Of a DNA stretch of 45,206 bases, positions 8,298 through 16,153 are shown piece by piece (position 1 is the first letter of the stretch; every line of letters starts with the position of its first letter). Source of the stretch: Pseudomonadota bacterium (GTDB lineage: Bacteria > Pseudomonadota > Gammaproteobacteria > Pseudomonadales > Pseudohongiellaceae); NCBI GenBank assembly GCA_027592275.1, contig JAQCKF010000025.1, forward strand, positions 1 to 45,206, read 5' to 3'. Both the position numbers and the translations under genes were made by a program. The notes under the pieces were generated by a model. It was not told where the DNA came from and searched no databases. It saw nothing but the letters and a program-made list of their open reading frames with translations.

Positions 8298-8440
8298 GAT
8301 TGGGCTTCGTTACCGTAGAAATTCAAACAATTTGCAGTGATAACTGGCTGATAGCTACTTGGCTAGGTATTATTCCGAACCAATTCAGTTAACAGCTTCT
8401 TTCGTAAGAAATAACCAGTAGATAAAATAAGGAATACCAA

Positions 8441-8818
8441 ATGTTTAGTCATGTAATGCTAGGTGCCAATGACGTAGAAAAATCCAAATCCTTTTATGAT
8501 GCCATCTTGGGTGCAATAGGCTACGAGCCCGGTTTAACCGACGACAAGGGCCGTGTATTTTGGATGAACAAGACTGGCATATTCTCTATTAGTAAGCCCA
8601 TCGACGGCGAGCCTGCCTGCCATGGTAATGGCAGCACACTTGGCTTTAGTGTCGAGAGTATCGAAGCAGGTAATGCGTGGCATGCCGCTGGTCTTGAGAA
8701 CGGCGGAACAGACTGTGAGGATGCACCAGGACTACGTGAGGGAAGCACCGGTTCAATGTTCCTAGCCTACTTGCGTGACCCATCCGGCAACAAGATATGC
8801 GCTCTGCACAGAATGTAG
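8441..8818 (+). CDS. VOC-family (glyoxalase-like) protein
   Basis: A 125-residue vicinal-oxygen-chelate domain with two beta-alpha-beta-beta-beta modules. It opens with FSHVMLGANDVEKSKSFYDAILG, the typical first module with a metal-ligand His, and closes with MFLAYLRDPSGNKICALHRM. The family includes glyoxalases, dioxygenases and resistance proteins; this short single-domain type is usually annotated as glyoxalase/bleomycin-resistance superfamily, without known substrate. A good ribosome site (aaggaa) precedes the ATG. It lies 143 bases after selA and 37 bases before the DUF6869 gene. Confidence 0.85.
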   Translation: MFSHVMLGANDVEKSKSFYDAILGAIGYEPGLTDDKGRVFWMNKTGIFSISKPIDGEPACHGNGSTLGFSVESIEAGNAWHAAGLENGGTDCEDAPGLREGSTGSMFLAYLRDPSGNKICALHRM

Positions 8819-8855
8819 ATCGATAAATCTAGACCAGATGAAGAGATAGCGCAGC

Positions 8856-9227
8856 ATGGAAATGGAAGAATTAAACGAGTGGGTCAATGCCTACATTGAA
8901 GTCCACGAGAGCGAAAATTCGTCGAAAGAGGATCTCTCATGCTATTGGGCGATCGAGAAATTCGCGGATATGGAAATGGACCACCCAGATCTAAACTGGG
9001 CGGCCATGCTGCAGATTATCTCTCTAACCACATCTGATACCGTGATACACAGTCTCGCGGCAGGGCCCCTGGAAGAACTGGTCGAACTCCATGGTGTGGA
9101 ATACATCGACCAGATTGAGAAGACGGCACAGACTAATCTGAACTTTCGTTTGGTGCTGCGGGAACTCATAGAGACGACTGATAAGAACATCTGGAGTCGG
9201 ATTCTTCGGGCTAGGTCGGACGATTGA
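8856..9227 (+). CDS. DUF6869-like protein
   Basis: A 123-residue acidic cytoplasmic protein. Its order of conserved-looking segments (CYWAIEKFADMEMDHPDLNW, then SLAAGPLEELVELHGVEYID) fits what I recall of the DUF6869 family, whose function is unknown. It has no membrane segment, signal peptide or catalytic motif. It follows the VOC gene at 37 bases on the same strand and may be co-transcribed with it. Confidence 0.6.
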   Translation: MEMEELNEWVNAYIEVHESENSSKEDLSCYWAIEKFADMEMDHPDLNWAAMLQIISLTTSDTVIHSLAAGPLEELVELHGVEYIDQIEKTAQTNLNFRLVLRELIETTDKNIWSRILRARSDD

Positions 9228-9255
9228 TTGGGGCGAATAAGAGCCTTATGAGAGT

Positions 9256-9274
9256 AACTGGCTTCGAACCAGTT
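9256..9274. other. Hairpin aactgg-cttcgaa-ccagtt
   Basis: A perfect 6-base stem with a 7-base loop, 28 bases after the DUF6869 stop codon. There is no T run, so at best it is a weak 3' structure for the preceding transcript. The loop resembles a tRNA T loop on the minus strand, but no tRNA fits around it. Confidence 0.4.
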
Positions 9275-9332
9275 GGCCTGGAGTACGATGCTGTCTCGTT
9301 TGGCTGCTATGATCAGTTAAGTTGTTATCTTG

Positions 9333-9429
9333 TTAGTGTCCCCTTCATATTTTGATAGTCTAATAACTTAACGATAATTCAACCGCATAAAACTATGCTT
9401 AAGCCATGAAACTGTCAGTGTCCCCTAAT
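9333..9429 (+). repeat. Two copies of a short motif (t-agtgtcccct) upstream of the DUF2161 gene
   Basis: Bases 9333-9345 read ttagtgtcccctt and 9414-9429 read gtcagtgtcccctaat. The same core, as cagtgccccct, occurs in inverted orientation on both arms of the repeat downstream of the DUF2161 gene. The AT-rich sequence between and after the copies codes for nothing I can see; it presumably carries the promoter of the DUF2161 gene. Confidence 0.5.
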
Positions 9430-9512
9430 ATTGCTAAAGTTGTTAAGCTGTGAGTATCACCTATAATTTCATAGGTATATAACCTTGATTCGAAGACTAT
9501 GCCTCCTAAATC

Positions 9513-10196
9513 ATGAAAGAATCTGATCTCTACCTTCCTCTAAAAAAGTTTCTCGAAGAACAAGGATACGAAGTTAAAGCCGAGGTTGAAAACTGCGATG
9601 TGGTTGCAGTTAAAAAGCCAGCCTCGAACGAAAAAGAACAACCGCCCACTATCATTGAACTAAAACTGTCGCTTAATCTGGAAGTGATTCTACAAGCCGT
9701 TGACCGTTTGATATTAAGCCCGGTTGTTTACATTGGTGTGCCCAGTTCTTGTGGCGCTCTAAAAAAGACGAAACGCAAACGCATTGTTAAGCTCTTGAAG
9801 ATGCTCGGCTTAGGTTTGATCGCTATCAATCCTAAGCGCAAAACTGTGGAGGTTATTGTCGCCCCCACTTCTTATCAACCTCGAAAATCCAAACCGAGAC
9901 AGCAATGGCTCATCGATGAGTTTGTGGCGCGAGCTGGTGATCCCAACCTGGGCGGAGCCTCTACCAAAGCAGGGCGAATGACCTCCTACAAGCAACAGGC
10001 CATTGAAATAGCCAACTACTTGAGTAAACACGGGGCTACTAAGGCCAGCGATATTGCGAAGAGTCTAGAGATTCCTAAATCCAGAGCCATAGTCTATGAC
10101 AATCACTATGGCTGGTTTCAGAACGTGTCTCGTGGAGTCTATGACTTATCCGACCTAGGAAAAACCCAGCTACAGCAATCAAGGGAGGCAGAGTAG
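9513..10196 (+). CDS. DUF2161-family putative PD-(D/E)xK phosphodiesterase
   Basis: 227 residues matching the DUF2161 family (COG5482). The N-terminal part has MKESDLYLPLKKFLEEQGYE, then VKAEVENCDVVAV and PPTIIELKLSLNLEVILQAVDR. The Asp of CDVV and the E-x-K of IELK form the core of a PD-(D/E)xK nuclease fold. A C-terminal winged-helix-like segment follows (AIEIANYLSKHGATKASDIAKSL), then YGWFQNVSRGVYDLSDLG, a family hallmark. Function is unproven; the fold suggests nucleic-acid cleavage or binding. Members are best known from alphaproteobacteria. The gene is Lys-rich, sits alone in AT-rich DNA and is bracketed by copies of a short repeat, which suggests acquisition. Confidence 0.85.
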   Translation: MKESDLYLPLKKFLEEQGYEVKAEVENCDVVAVKKPASNEKEQPPTIIELKLSLNLEVILQAVDRLILSPVVYIGVPSSCGALKKTKRKRIVKLLKMLGLGLIAINPKRKTVEVIVAPTSYQPRKSKPRQQWLIDEFVARAGDPNLGGASTKAGRMTSYKQQAIEIANYLSKHGATKASDIAKSLEIPKSRAIVYDNHYGWFQNVSRGVYDLSDLGKTQLQQSREAE

Positions 10197-10215
10197 TTTA
10201 TTTTTACGTGAGATA

Positions 10216-10288
10216 TAGGGGCACTGATAAAATAGTAAATTAACAAGGCTTCTCTAGCTTTATTTTACTAACTTATCAGTGCCCCCTA
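10216..10288. repeat. Long imperfect inverted repeat downstream of the DUF2161 gene
   Basis: The left arm aggggcactgataa (10217-10230) is matched by the right arm ttatcagtgccccct (10273-10287). The 13-base core ggggcactgataa is perfect, and pairing continues inward imperfectly (aatagtaaa against tttactaac). It starts 20 bases after the DUF2161 stop and could form a large stem with a loop of about 20 bases. The same core occurs twice upstream of the gene. It could be a transcription terminator-like structure, a short mobile repeat (MITE-like) or an end of a decayed element. Confidence 0.75.
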
Positions 10289-10462
10289 ATTACTAAATGA
10301 GAGACCAAGAAAAACATTGGAATATGAAACGCCGGGTGCTAAATTTAACGCTTGTGTTGCGCTGACCAGTTGAACTCACAGTCAATAACGGAAGGCGGGA
10401 CTACTGAATTTTTACTTCGACACCCAATTATTACAGAACCGGAAACTATAGTGGGAGGACCC

Positions 10463-11458
10463 TTGTCGCGATTCTCAACCGTTAGTGTACTGCTAGTTTG
10501 CCTTGTCAGCGCCTGTTCCGATGGAGCGAATGATCTGCGCACCTACGTGCTGACTACTGGTACAACTGGCGGAACGTTTTACCCGGTGGGGGTCGCTCTT
10601 TCGACTTTGGTTTCAGCAAGGGGCGAGGAAGGTTTTTCTTTGACCGCAATAAGCTCGGCTGGCTCGATGGAAAACATCAAACTACTGCGGGATAATCAGG
10701 CGCAGTTTGGGCTGATACTAGGCGTCTTTGCAGCCTGGGCCTACGATGGCGTTGGGCCAATAAACACTCCCCAATCGCATATTCGCAGTATCAGCGCGAT
10801 GTGGCCCAATGTGGAGCACTTCGTATTACGTTCCGATTTAGTTATCGATGGTACTGTTTCAGATCTTGCGAAACTGGAAGGCGAACGGTATTCCATCGGG
10901 ATGCGCAATTCAGGAGCCGAGCACACCGGCCTCTACATCTTCGATGCGCTTGGAATCGATTACACTGAAGATCTGTCTATTGCTTACTTGGGCTACGAGC
11001 CATCTACCAACGCCCTGCAGGACGGCAATATCGTCGGCATGAATGTACCTGCAGGCCCGCCAGTAACTGCCATAGCTCGTGCTTACGCACTACTAGGTGA
11101 GGGCATGACCATCCTGGAGTTTTCCGAAGAAGAAATGACAGCCATCAACCAGCAATATCCATTGTGGGATTTCTATGAATTACTGCCAGGGACGTATCCG
11201 CGCCAGGATAAGCCGGTTACAACAGCCTACAGTTCCAATGTTTTTGTAGTTCGAGATGACGTTTCAGAAGAAGTCGTCTACAACATGACAAAATTGTTAT
11301 GGGACAATTTAGCTACATTGCAGGAGATTCATAGCGCTACCAAATCGATGGTCATTGAAGCGGCACTGAAGGGCATTCCAGTACCGCTACATAAAGGAGC
11401 GCTGCGCTACTATAGAGAAAAGGGAGTGGAAATCCCTGAGCACTTGTTGGGTGGGTAA
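10463..11458 (+). CDS. TAXI-family TRAP transporter solute-binding lipoprotein
   Basis: Periplasmic substrate-binding protein of the TAXI class, which normally feeds a fused TRAP permease. The signature TTGTTGGTFYPVGVALS begins the mature part; later segments (AISSAGSMENIKLLRDNQAQ; MRNSGAEHTGLYIFDALGID) fit the family. I place the start at TTG 10463: a ggagg site lies six bases upstream, and it gives a lipoprotein signal (LSRFSTVSVLLVCLVSAC, lipobox VSAC). An earlier start at 10352 would add 37 residues unlike a leader. Mature length is usual for the family. No TRAP permease gene is adjacent, so it either works with a distant permease or acts as a sensor. The ligand is unknown. Confidence 0.85.
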   Translation: MSRFSTVSVLLVCLVSACSDGANDLRTYVLTTGTTGGTFYPVGVALSTLVSARGEEGFSLTAISSAGSMENIKLLRDNQAQFGLILGVFAAWAYDGVGPINTPQSHIRSISAMWPNVEHFVLRSDLVIDGTVSDLAKLEGERYSIGMRNSGAEHTGLYIFDALGIDYTEDLSIAYLGYEPSTNALQDGNIVGMNVPAGPPVTAIARAYALLGEGMTILEFSEEEMTAINQQYPLWDFYELLPGTYPRQDKPVTTAYSSNVFVVRDDVSEEVVYNMTKLLWDNLATLQEIHSATKSMVIEAALKGIPVPLHKGALRYYREKGVEIPEHLLGG

Positions 11459-11500
11459 GTTACTTTACAATTTTGTTCAGCCAACTATTAGCTTGTCAGA

Positions 11501-11907
11501 TTATTTATTTTGAGCCAGTACCAGTGCATCCAACGCGAGCAAACATTCTGTCCATGCCTTCTCATACAGAGCTTTTGACGTGCCTTCCTGCTGCCAACCG
11601 GTTTGCTCAAACAGAATTTTAGTTATGCCATTCGATTCAAGCAATTCTATTTTCACGATCGAGTCAAGATTAAAGTCCGCATCTACCCATGAAAATTTCA
11701 GGCGCTTGTTCGTCTCAAATGCGAGTACCTTACATTCTATGGTGGATTCTTTTCCTTCGCAGGAAGAACTAGAATAGAATTTCTGGCTTACCTTCAGAGA
11801 AAGCCAATCGGTCTCATTAGCCACTGCTCCATAAATTCTGGGTTCGCAATGTATTCCCATTCTTTCTCTGAAGGCGCTTTAATTTCAATCTCTTTGATTA
11901 GTTTCAA
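11501..11907 (-). pseudogene. SRPBCC/AHSA1-like protein, frameshifted
   Basis: Two minus-strand frames together spell one SRPBCC (START-like) protein. The first, from TTG at 11907, reads LKLIKEIEIKAPSEKEWEYI then ANPEFMEQWLM, the classic N-terminal helix with the EQWLM segment. It then runs out of phase (RPIGFL stop). The other frame takes over at ETDWLSLKVSQKFYSSS and continues through FSWVDADFNLDSIVKIELLE to ALDALVLAQNK. The switch lies at about 11805-11812 and needs one missing base. AHSA1-type proteins are about 135-160 residues; the reconstructed product is about 135. The ATG at 11860 is in the second frame and is not a real start. Confidence 0.75.
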
Positions 11908-12142
11908 CTATTCAGGTCCAGCTACTTGTCAGTATTCTCTTCGAAGACTGCTTCCGACCCATGGCGGACCTACAAAATCTAACCTATGACTGGTCATAGG
12001 GCTGTTTCCTATCCTGCAATTTTGTAATCTTGTTAGCACTTGATCGCTCCATTCTAGGCATTTGTACTGTTGGCAAAAATAAAAGTTCAGCTTTGCGCTA
12101 TTCTGGTCGTAAATGTTGTTGAACAGATCAAAGGGGATAGTC

Positions 12143-12585
12143 ATGCAGGTATACATAAAAGATATTATGTCGGAAGAAGTGACGACAGTTCTGTCCGACT
12201 CCACCGTGGAGTAATCAGAATCAACAATGCTGAACACCAATATACGGTGTGTCCCAGTCATCGATAATTCCGGTCTTTGCGTTGGAGTATTAAGCCGCAG
12301 TGATATCTTACGGCTTCGAAACGACAAGGTAGATGTTTCATCAACAACAGTTAGTGACATCATGTCGCGGCATGTTGTATCGCAGGCCCTCATTGCTCTG
12401 TGGACGACGCAATGGAGCTAATGATCGACAACGGTATACATCATGTCTTAGTCATTATGAGCAAGCGGGTGGTCGGAATCGTTTCTGTTATAGATATTAT
12501 ACAAATTGATAAAGCTCGAATATTCAATCCTTTCGCTGACTCTGACTCTGACTCTGACTCTGACTCATACGTGCCGGCGAGATAA
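12143..12585 (+). pseudogene. Two-CBS-domain protein, broken by a stop and a frameshift
   Basis: From ATG 12143 (ribosome site aagggg seven bases before) the frame reads MQVYIKDIMSEEVTTVLSDS then TVE and TAA at 12212-12214. It resumes in the same frame as MLNTNIRCVPVIDNSGLCVG then VLSRSDILRL, a standard CBS motif, with exactly the usual five residues between TVE and the Met. The next base frame around the stop reads VIRI, typical of CBS helices, so two small compensating indels are possible. The second CBS domain starts TVSDIMSRHVV, then slips one frame between 12378 and 12399 and continues as VDDAMELMIDNGIHHVLVI. The end is a (DS)n run from a microsatellite. CBS pairs bind adenosine nucleotides and are often stand-alone regulators. 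Confidence 0.8.
12536..12564 (+). repeat. Hexanucleotide tandem repeat (tctgac)
   Basis: A partial unit (ctgac) followed by four perfect tctgac units, in the 3' end of the broken CBS gene, where it codes alternating Asp-Ser. Such repeats expand and contract by slipped-strand mispairing. A 6-base unit keeps the frame, so copy changes would only alter tail length. Confidence 0.9.
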
Positions 12586-12662
12586 TTGACAATATGTAAA
12601 GGCTTCCTTTTATCCACTCTGACTAATTTGTTGTTAGAAAACGCTAGATCATTGGGGAAGTA

Positions 12663-13559
12663 ATGCAAGCAAGCGACCTGAGAACGGCGTTCTGCGATGC
12701 CATGTTCGATTCTACGGATAACAATCTCAATCCAGTTGAAGAACAAGCTATCTTCAATGTACGCAGCATTCTAAACGATCCTAATAATCTCAGCAGCTAT
12801 ATCTCGCCGCTGCCCATCCTACAGATTAAGTTGCTGCAACTGCTTGAAAATCCGGAGGTTGAATTCCACGAGCTGTCCAGTCTAATCGATCAGGACCCGG
12901 CCCTAGCTACGCGAGTGCTGCGTACTGTTAACAGCCCTATGTTTCTAACACGTGGTAAAGCAAAGGATTTGCATTCTGCCATCAAACGTCTGGGTATATC
13001 TGGGATCTCCAATATCGCCAGCTCAATATTGATGGAGAAGGTACGTCCTCATAAGCCTATCTACTATAAAATGTTCGGCCGACAGATTTGGGAACACTCA
13101 TTGCACTGCGCATTTCTTTGCCGAGGCTTTTCCAAAGAGCAAGGTGAGGACGAGTTTTCCGGACATTTCTTGGGGCTAATTCACGATGTAGGGAAAATCA
13201 TAATATTCAATTGTCTCAACGATGCCTTCAGTAAGGGAATTCTTGAAGGTGAGCCGGGTAGCAAGGTGTTCAAGGAAATGATGTCGGAAATGTCGGGAGA
13301 TATCTCGTACTTTATTGCTCGCGAGTGGAATCTACCTGAAAAATTCTGGATGGCTATGTTTGAGCAGACTACAGAGCCTCAATCAACGCTTGCTGTCTCT
13401 CTGCATCGAGCCAATTATTGTGCTGAGCTTTACTTACTGCATGAGCAAAGCAAGATCACTGAAGCTGAGCTCAATGAATCCATTGATTCCCTCCATTGCA
13501 ACGGCGTTGTTTGGCAGGAATTCTTAGGCAAAGCCAAGCATCTGGCCCAATCGATATAG
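12663..13559 (+). CDS. HDOD-domain protein
   Basis: 298 residues with an HDOD domain (HD-related output domain), about residues 50-245. SPLPILQIKLLQLLENPEVE and LIDQDPALATRVLRTVNSPM are the typical opening, IKRLGISGISNIASSIL follows, and WEHSLHCAFL plus GLIHDVGKIIIFN keep an HD-like pair. HDOD proteins are signalling components, often in c-di-GMP, chemotaxis or stress circuits; most lack phosphodiesterase activity. No receiver or GGDEF domain is attached. The start ATG at 12663 has a ggggaag site upstream. It comes just after the CBS remnant, and its 3' end overlaps a truncated, convergent cytochrome gene. Confidence 0.85.
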   Translation: MQASDLRTAFCDAMFDSTDNNLNPVEEQAIFNVRSILNDPNNLSSYISPLPILQIKLLQLLENPEVEFHELSSLIDQDPALATRVLRTVNSPMFLTRGKAKDLHSAIKRLGISGISNIASSILMEKVRPHKPIYYKMFGRQIWEHSLHCAFLCRGFSKEQGEDEFSGHFLGLIHDVGKIIIFNCLNDAFSKGILEGEPGSKVFKEMMSEMSGDISYFIAREWNLPEKFWMAMFEQTTEPQSTLAVSLHRANYCAELYLLHEQSKITEAELNESIDSLHCNGVVWQEFLGKAKHLAQSI

Positions 13560-13865
13560 ATTTTGATACTGTCTGCTATTGGCGGTGCTAGAGCCCGCGA
13601 GTAGGCGAGATTGATTCACGTTACCGACGAGTGCGCCGTCGGTGTGACAACTACCACACCCCCATAGTCCAGTCATGTATTTGCCGCGCTGTAATTGCTC
13701 AGGTGAATAGCTGGGAGAGGTCAGCGCTTCGGGCATGGCGAAAATGGTGGTTGGATCTAGCTGCTCATAATCGTCTAGGGGATGATAGCCTGTGGGATTC
13801 TCGGCGCAGCCAGTGGTGAAAATCAACAGAAAATTCGCCAACAATAAATTGCTCAGTGTTTTCAT
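13524..13865 (-). pseudogene. Cytochrome c lipoprotein, C-terminally truncated
   Basis: The 113-residue frame starts with a lipoprotein signal (MKTLSNLLLANFLLIFTTGC, lipid-bearing Cys20) and has one haem-binding site, CGSCH (Cys70, Cys73, His74), in GKYMTGLWGCGSCHTDGALV, then NVNQSRLLAGS. Homologous class I cytochromes continue about 80 more residues, including the distal Met ligand. Here the text changes after LLAGS to a tail (ANSRQYQNLYRLGQMLGFA) that reads antisense into the last codons of the HDOD gene. So the 3' part has been deleted, with a junction at about 13560-13600. Without a distal ligand it is unlikely to work as a normal electron carrier. The promoter side is shared with the B12 operon. 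Confidence 0.7.
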
Positions 13866-13992
13866 GACAACCCTGGGTGATATTGCGACTTGATTAGCTT
13901 ATTCAAACACGGTGGTGCTCATACGGGGTTGATCTAAAGCAAAGTTAATTGCTAGAAGGTTGTACTAATACCTCCCTGAAACAGTTAATACC

Positions 13993-14021
13993 TTGACCCT
14001 TCCGATGAGTTTGTCTATTGT
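13993..14021 (+). promoter_or_regulatory. Candidate sigma-70 promoter of the B12 operon
   Basis: TTGACC at 13993-13998 and TATTGT at 14016-14021 are separated by 17 bases. Transcription would start near 14028, just before the first conserved element of the cobalamin riboswitch, which is the expected geometry. The -10 box is only a four-of-six match. Confidence 0.55.
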
Positions 14022-14031
14022 GTCGCCACCT

Positions 14032-14251
14032 GCGTCAGGTGCCAATTTTGGAAGCAATTCCACATTGGGTAAACGGGAAGTTCGGTGAGAAACCGACACT
14101 GCCCCCGCAACGGTAAGCTTGTTCGAAGTAGTTTTTCAGAATAAGTGAGTCCGACACCGGCCTGAAACAGACTACGTCATTGCTATGCAATGATAAAAAC
14201 GATGCAGCGGAGGGCTCATCGGTAGTCGGTTTCTTGCCTAGGCATCCTACC
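14032..14251 (+). promoter_or_regulatory. Cobalamin (B12) riboswitch
   Basis: The aptamer carries the recognisable B12-box elements in order: gcgtcaggtgcc (14032-14043), cgggaagttcggtga (14074-14088), accgacactgcccccgcaac ending at 14110 and followed by ggtaag, and gagtccgacaccggcctga (14147-14165). The closing stem pairs tcagg (14035-14039) with cctga (14161-14165). Downstream, gactac (14170-14175) can pair with gtagtc (14222-14227), and ggtag (14221-14225) alternatively with ctacc (14247-14251), giving a plausible expression switch before btuB. No clear T-run terminator is seen, so control may be at translation. It is expected to shut off B12 uptake when adenosylcobalamin is plentiful. Confidence 0.95.
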
Positions 14252-14304
14252 CTCTACTTCTTGCCTCTCCCTCATGAAATGTAATTTTCATCGAGGTCAT
14301 AATA

Positions 14305-16137
14305 GTGAAACTAATAACAAACTCATCCTTCTTAGTGGGCCTTTGTCTGAGCGCGTCAGTAGTACAGACATCAGTACAGGCGCAGTCTCCAGGCGATACC
14401 GCTCCTGAGGAAATAATCGTGGCAGCGAATCGGCTTGAGCAATCGTTCAGCACGGTCTTGGCGGCTACTACAGTCATAGACAAAGAAACTATTCGTCAGT
14501 CTCAAGCGCAGGATCTTGCAGGCCTGTTAGCCGGCGTGCCAGGCATGCAGTTCTCGCCTTCTGGCGGGCAGGGCGCGCAGACCAGTCTATTCATGCGCGG
14601 CACCGAGTCGGACCATACCTTGATTCTGGTCGATGGTGTGCAGATGACGACCAACAGCGGGCCGGCAGGGCGATTGGAATTCATTCCATTGGATCAGATA
14701 GAGCGCATCGAGATTGTGCGTGGCCCTCGTTCCAGCGTGTATGGTTCCGAAGCCATAGGCGGCGTGGTGAACATAATTACCAAGCCAACTATTCAAGAAG
14801 ATTTTAGTGGCTCGGTGAAGTTGATGGCGGGCACTGAAAATAGCAGCAACGCGAATATCGGTCTGCAGGGCCGGGTCGGTAATACTAGCTTGTCGCTGAA
14901 CGCCTCTCATCGAGAGACGGATGGTATCGATTTTAGTGAGCGCGGCAGTTCAGATGACGACGGTTATGAGAATGATTCCTTCTCTCTATCTTTCTCACAT
15001 CAGTTCAGCGAGTTGTTTAGCCTGTCTTCTACTTATTCCAGTTTCGATGCGGAATCTGACTACGACGATGGCGTGGTAAATACAGACAGTCAGCAATTCA
15101 GCACCACAGTCACGGCCGCGTTTACCCAGCAGTGGGATTCGAATCTTATCCTCGAGCAATTCCAAGAAGACAACATGGATGCAGGAGCTTTCGGGCTTAC
15201 CAACAGCAGCACTGAGAATAGGAAACTTAGCTGGCAGAACGCCTACACATTCAATGCCAGTAATTTATTCTCCTTCGGTATCGATCACCAAGAGCAGGAG
15301 CTGCGTTACGCCACATTTGGCGCTCTGCAAACGGATACGTCACGAGATAACGATGGCGTGTATGGGGTGTATATTCGCGAGAGCGGGCCATTGGATTTTA
15401 CGCTATCACTACGTAATGACGACAACGAACGCTTCGGCAGTCATAACACCGGCAGTATGGCGATAGGCAGTGATTTCGGTGAGTCTGTACGCGCTTGGGT
15501 GAGTTATGGCACGGCGTTTAAGGCGCCGAATCTAATCGACCTGTATGTGGATTTTCCGTCCTTCTTTTTCTTTGCGAACCCAAACCTTAAGCCGGAAACC
15601 GCCGAGAGTGTGGAGTTAAGTCTGCAGGCTGAGGCCTTGGGCGCAACTTGGCAGTTGAATGTGTTTCGCAACGACATAGATGACTTGATCTCGTCCGATG
15701 CGACGTTCACCTCCTTGGCGAATATCCAACAGGCTCGAATCGACGGCATGGAGGCTACTGTAAGTTCGAGCATCGCTGGTTGGCGATTGGATGCTGCACT
15801 CACCTTGTTAGATCACGAGAACCGCAGCACTGGGGTTAATTTATTACGCCGACCCGAACAGACGCTCTCGCTGAATATTGCTCGAGAGTTCGGCGCGTTC
15901 GACCTCGTTGTAAATCTATTAGCGCAGAACGAGCACTTGGATATCGATCCGGTTACTTTTGGCGGCTCTACAGTGGGCGGCTTCGGCGTTGTGAATCTAG
16001 TAGCCGGCTATCGATTCAGTGATGAGATTAATCTGCGACTGCGAATCGGTAATCTATTAGACAAGGAATATCAGATTGTCGATGGATTCAATACGCAGGA
16101 TCGTACCGCACAATTTTCTCTGAACTTTTCGTTCTAA
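14305..16137 (+). CDS. btuB: TonB-dependent vitamin B12 outer-membrane receptor
   Basis: A 610-residue outer-membrane beta-barrel that imports cobalamin using TonB energy. The signal peptide ends at about VQTSVQAQ. The TonB box is EEIIVAANR (residues 35-43), followed by the plug domain with DLAGLLAGVPGMQF, LFMRGTESDHTLILVDGVQM and IERIEIVRGPRSSVYGSEAI. The barrel ends in an aromatic residue (FSLNFSF). Length equals E. coli BtuB (about 614 with signal). It starts at GTG 14305 with a gagg site eight bases upstream. Assignment to B12 rather than iron rests on the cobalamin riboswitch directly upstream, the BtuB-like length, and the BtuF-like gene in the same operon. Confidence 0.93.
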   Translation: MKLITNSSFLVGLCLSASVVQTSVQAQSPGDTAPEEIIVAANRLEQSFSTVLAATTVIDKETIRQSQAQDLAGLLAGVPGMQFSPSGGQGAQTSLFMRGTESDHTLILVDGVQMTTNSGPAGRLEFIPLDQIERIEIVRGPRSSVYGSEAIGGVVNIITKPTIQEDFSGSVKLMAGTENSSNANIGLQGRVGNTSLSLNASHRETDGIDFSERGSSDDDGYENDSFSLSFSHQFSELFSLSSTYSSFDAESDYDDGVVNTDSQQFSTTVTAAFTQQWDSNLILEQFQEDNMDAGAFGLTNSSTENRKLSWQNAYTFNASNLFSFGIDHQEQELRYATFGALQTDTSRDNDGVYGVYIRESGPLDFTLSLRNDDNERFGSHNTGSMAIGSDFGESVRAWVSYGTAFKAPNLIDLYVDFPSFFFFANPNLKPETAESVELSLQAEALGATWQLNVFRNDIDDLISSDATFTSLANIQQARIDGMEATVSSSIAGWRLDAALTLLDHENRSTGVNLLRRPEQTLSLNIAREFGAFDLVVNLLAQNEHLDIDPVTFGGSTVGGFGVVNLVAGYRFSDEINLRLRIGNLLDKEYQIVDGFNTQDRTAQFSLNFSF

Positions 16138-16153
16138 AGATAGGAGTTTATTT

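Noticed and set aside
9256..9274. tRNA T-arm-like hairpin (ttcgaag loop on the minus strand)
   Set aside because: No anticodon arm, acceptor stem or CCA end can be fitted on either side.
11929..12393. Long minus-strand open frame (154 codons)
   Set aside because: It lies opposite the CBS-domain remnant, whose plus-strand translation has clear family motifs; the minus-strand product resembles nothing.
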